From contig DAIPYL010000039.1 of assembly GCA_036782755.1 (NCBI GenBank), positions 1 through 14,637 on the forward strand: 14,637 nucleotides of DNA, given 5' to 3'. The position numbers and the translations under genes were made by a program. Positions 12,905 to 14,637 of the stretch are shown here, piece by piece. The notes beneath the pieces were generated by a model. It was given only the letters and a program-made list of their open reading frames with translations. It was not told the DNA's origin and did no database searches. The stretch's first letter is position 1. Every line of letters starts with the position of its first letter. Origin of the DNA: Jeotgalicoccus sp036782755. Its GTDB lineage: Bacteria > Bacillota > Bacilli > Staphylococcales > Salinicoccaceae.

Positions 12905-14011
12905 ATGTTTACTTTTAACAATACTGCAGAGGTGCACTTCGGTGCCGGAGTACTGCAGACGATAGATACAGTGCTTGAAGGGTACGGCTACAAATCATAC
13001 GTTGTCATTGCTTCAAACTCGCAGGTAAAGAACGGCATTACGGAACTGCTTGAATCAATGCTGCCGGGACAGATTAAAGCAGTTGTGTCGGATATTGAAG
13101 AGAACCCGACAGTCGGCAACGTCGATGATATTATTAACGCAGCTGTGGAACACAATGTGGATGCACTGATTGCAGTCGGCGGGGGATCGACGATGGATGC
13201 CGCGAAAGCAGCAGCTGCAGCAGCAGTTAAAAATGTTGATGCCAGAACAATTATTCAGGATAAAAATATTACTGACGCGCTGCCCGTCATCGCACTGCCG
13301 TCGACGAGCGGTTCAGCATCTGAGGTGACACCGTTCAGCGTAATCAGCGATAAGGAAAAAGGCATTAAGACATCGATCAGCGGCAAAGTACTTTATCCAA
13401 AAGTGGCGCTTGTAGATCCGGAACTTACATATACATGCCCGCCGCAGGTAACGGCGATTTCAGGAATTGATGTTATTTGCCATGCACTCGATTCACTTGG
13501 TGCGGTTAACAATAACCCGATTTCGGACGGGCTGGCGGTAACTGCACTGCGGCTTGCATTTAACAATCTGGATACAGCTTACCGTGAAGGTGCAAATGCC
13601 GAAGCGCGTTCCAATATGGCACTTGCAAGCACGACAGCAGGCCTCGGCTTCAGTCAGACCGCAACGAGCGGATCACACGCGATGAGTTATTATTTAACTT
13701 CAGAGTTTGGCATTCCGCATGCAGAAGCGTGCGCATTCAGTCTCGATCAGTGGATTCTTCACAATGCAAAAGTCGATTCAAGACTCGACGAAGCGAGCGT
13801 TCAGCTTGGCTTTAAAAACACTGAAGAGTTATCTAAAGAATTAAATGAACTGAAAAAACGTCTCGGTCTCCGCATGACGTTTGAAGAACTTGGCATTGAT
13901 CGTAAGCATATTCCGGAAATCGCACGCCAGACGAGGGCGGCGGGAAATTATAAAAATAACCTGGCACAATTATCCGAAGATGAAATTATTGAGATGCTCG
14001 AAACAAAGTAA
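12905..14011 (+). CDS. Iron-containing alcohol dehydrogenase
   Basis: A 368-residue NAD(P)-dependent enzyme of the Fe-ADH family (PF00465), cytoplasmic. It has the nucleotide-binding GGGSTMDAAK (92-101) and ALPSTSGSASEVTPF. The four metal ligands can be placed at Asp189 and His193 (GIDVICHALD), His258 (GSHAMSYYL) and His272 (GIPHAEAC). The position four after His258, a second conserved His in FucO-type enzymes, is Tyr262 here. That pattern is closer to the group containing phosphonoacetaldehyde reductases, but no phosphonate gene is nearby, so the substrate is open. ATG 12905 follows a strong GGGGGG site and lies one base after the preceding stop. The gene is part of the four-gene operon. Confidence 0.9.
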   Translation: MFTFNNTAEVHFGAGVLQTIDTVLEGYGYKSYVVIASNSQVKNGITELLESMLPGQIKAVVSDIEENPTVGNVDDIINAAVEHNVDALIAVGGGSTMDAAKAAAAAAVKNVDARTIIQDKNITDALPVIALPSTSGSASEVTPFSVISDKEKGIKTSISGKVLYPKVALVDPELTYTCPPQVTAISGIDVICHALDSLGAVNNNPISDGLAVTALRLAFNNLDTAYREGANAEARSNMALASTTAGLGFSQTATSGSHAMSYYLTSEFGIPHAEACAFSLDQWILHNAKVDSRLDEASVQLGFKNTEELSKELNELKKRLGLRMTFEELGIDRKHIPEIARQTRAAGNYKNNLAQLSEDEIIEMLETK

Positions 14012-14030
14012 TAATCCGGAGGGTAAAAAA

Positions 14031-14450
14031 ATGGCTGAAAAACATATAAGAGTCGTCGGTGCAGTAATTGAAGATAATAATAACTTTATCTTATGTGCAC
14101 AACGTCCTGAAGGTAAAAACCTTGCACTGAAGTGGGAATTTCCCGGGGGTAAAATAGAAGCGGGTGAAACACCCGCAGAAGCGTTAAAACGCGAACTGGT
14201 CGAAGAAATGGCTCTCGATATCAGTATCGGTGAAAAGATTACGACAACAGAATACGAGTACGATTTCGGCATTGTCGAACTGACGACATACTATGCTAAA
14301 ATACTTGCCGGAGAAATCCAGCTGCTGGAACACGTTCAGATGAAGTGGGTTAATCCGCTGGAAATTGAAAAATTAGACTGGGCACCTGCAGATATTCCCG
14401 CAATTGAGATTATAAAACAAAAAAGTGGGAATAGAGTAGAGAAGTGTTAA
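14031..14450 (+). CDS. Nudix hydrolase, MutT/NudG-like (nucleotide sanitising)
   Basis: A 139-residue cytoplasmic pyrophosphohydrolase. The Nudix box GKIEAGE...RELVEEM is complete in its catalytic acids; the Gly after REUXEEX is Ala here (EEMAL). Other features point to the MutT/CTP pyrophosphohydrolase group: WEFPGGK before the box, VVGAVIEDNNNFILCAQRPEG at the start (split here as VVGAVIED, FILCAQRP), and EHVQMKWVNP with WAPADIPAIE near the end. These enzymes remove oxidised or modified (d)NTPs. ATG 14031 follows GGAGGG at seven bases, 19 bases after the alcohol dehydrogenase stop. An in-frame extension back to 13881 overlaps that gene and was rejected. Confidence 0.93.
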   Translation: MAEKHIRVVGAVIEDNNNFILCAQRPEGKNLALKWEFPGGKIEAGETPAEALKRELVEEMALDISIGEKITTTEYEYDFGIVELTTYYAKILAGEIQLLEHVQMKWVNPLEIEKLDWAPADIPAIEIIKQKSGNRVEKC

Positions 14451-14466
14451 TTAAGGGGGAATCATT

Positions 14467-14637
14467 GTGGATCTTATTAAAGGATTATTAGGATTACTAT
14501 TTAAAGTGTTGGTGGTCTTATTTGCACTGACTGCTGTTGCAGCAGTTGTACTGGCATTTATACTTAAAAAAGATGTGGATGAAATCCGCGAGTTTACTGA
14601 AAATATTAAGTACGACTTATATCGCGGCAAACAGTAA
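14467..14637 (+). CDS. Small single-span membrane protein (56 aa)
   Basis: A GTG-initiated gene of 56 residues that ends on the last base of the window. It begins MDLIKGLLGLLFKV, has one long hydrophobic helix (about 8-32) and a charged, mostly helical cytoplasmic-type tail (KKDVDEIREFTENIKYDLYRG). AAGGGGGA lies six bases before GTG 14467, and the gene starts 17 bases after the Nudix stop, so it belongs to the same operon. I do not recognise the family. Confidence 0.75.
   Translation: MDLIKGLLGLLFKVLVVLFALTAVAAVVLAFILKKDVDEIREFTENIKYDLYRGKQ

Noticed and set aside
13881..14030. N-terminal extension of the Nudix protein
   Set aside because: It overlaps the alcohol dehydrogenase gene and has no Nudix-family sequence; ATG 14031 has GGAGGG upstream.
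1..14637. CRISPR array, tRNA/rRNA, insertion sequence, phage, toxin-antitoxin or other defence genes
   Set aside because: None was visible on reading both strands: no spaced repeats, no cloverleaf or rRNA sequence, no transposase, integrase or recognisable defence domain.

Overview
The window looks like a chromosomal segment from a low- to mid-GC Bacillota, most probably a member of the Staphylococcaceae such as Jeotgalicoccus, Salinicoccus or Macrococcus. The support is strong Shine-Dalgarno sites, TTG and GTG starts, many short Rho-independent terminators, Opp-like, NatAB-like, BmrA-like and VanZ genes of Bacillota type, and rather acidic proteins. The genus is an inference from general resemblance; no marker gene fixes it. 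There is no rRNA, tRNA, CRISPR array, recognisable insertion sequence or phage gene.

Layout. 1-1296 is the 3' part of an oligopeptide-type ABC substrate-binding protein. It converges on the tail of a sensor histidine kinase (1340-1547, minus), which runs into a 100-N scaffold gap (1548-1647), so the two sides of the gap need not be neighbours. To the right of the gap, pcp (pyroglutamyl peptidase) and nagB (glucosamine-6-phosphate deaminase) form a tight operon, followed by an unannotated 59-residue membrane protein whose ribosome binding site lies inside a terminator-like hairpin. A DUF6176-type protein (minus) and a NatAB-like ABC exporter pair (minus) come next. The ABC pair is divergent from a BmrA-type multidrug half-transporter operon that continues into a VanZ-like protein and a bacterial PH-domain protein and ends at a strong terminator.

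9030-11947 is the most unusual block: a FhuD-like substrate-binding lipoprotein without permease or ATPase, an M23-family peptidase without a visible signal peptide, and a CapA-type metallophosphatase whose N-terminus looks like a lipoprotein signal that has Ser instead of Cys. The first two genes nearly or actually overlap and the third follows after one base. This block ends tail to tail, with overlapping stop codons, against a 59-residue membrane protein on the minus strand.

The right end holds an MTH1187/YqgV-type thiamine-binding protein with its own terminator. Then comes a four-gene operon: a zinc-ribbon membrane protein, an iron-containing alcohol dehydrogenase, a MutT/NudG-like Nudix hydrolase and a 56-residue single-span membrane protein that ends on the last base of the window.

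Most of the window is ordinary core-type housekeeping and envelope/transport content. I see no clear new defence or biosynthetic system. The best leads are the SBP/M23/CapA operon, the hairpin that carries the small protein's ribosome binding site at 3184-3218, and the clustering of GGTGA-type ribosome binding sites between 9.0 and 12.6 kb.
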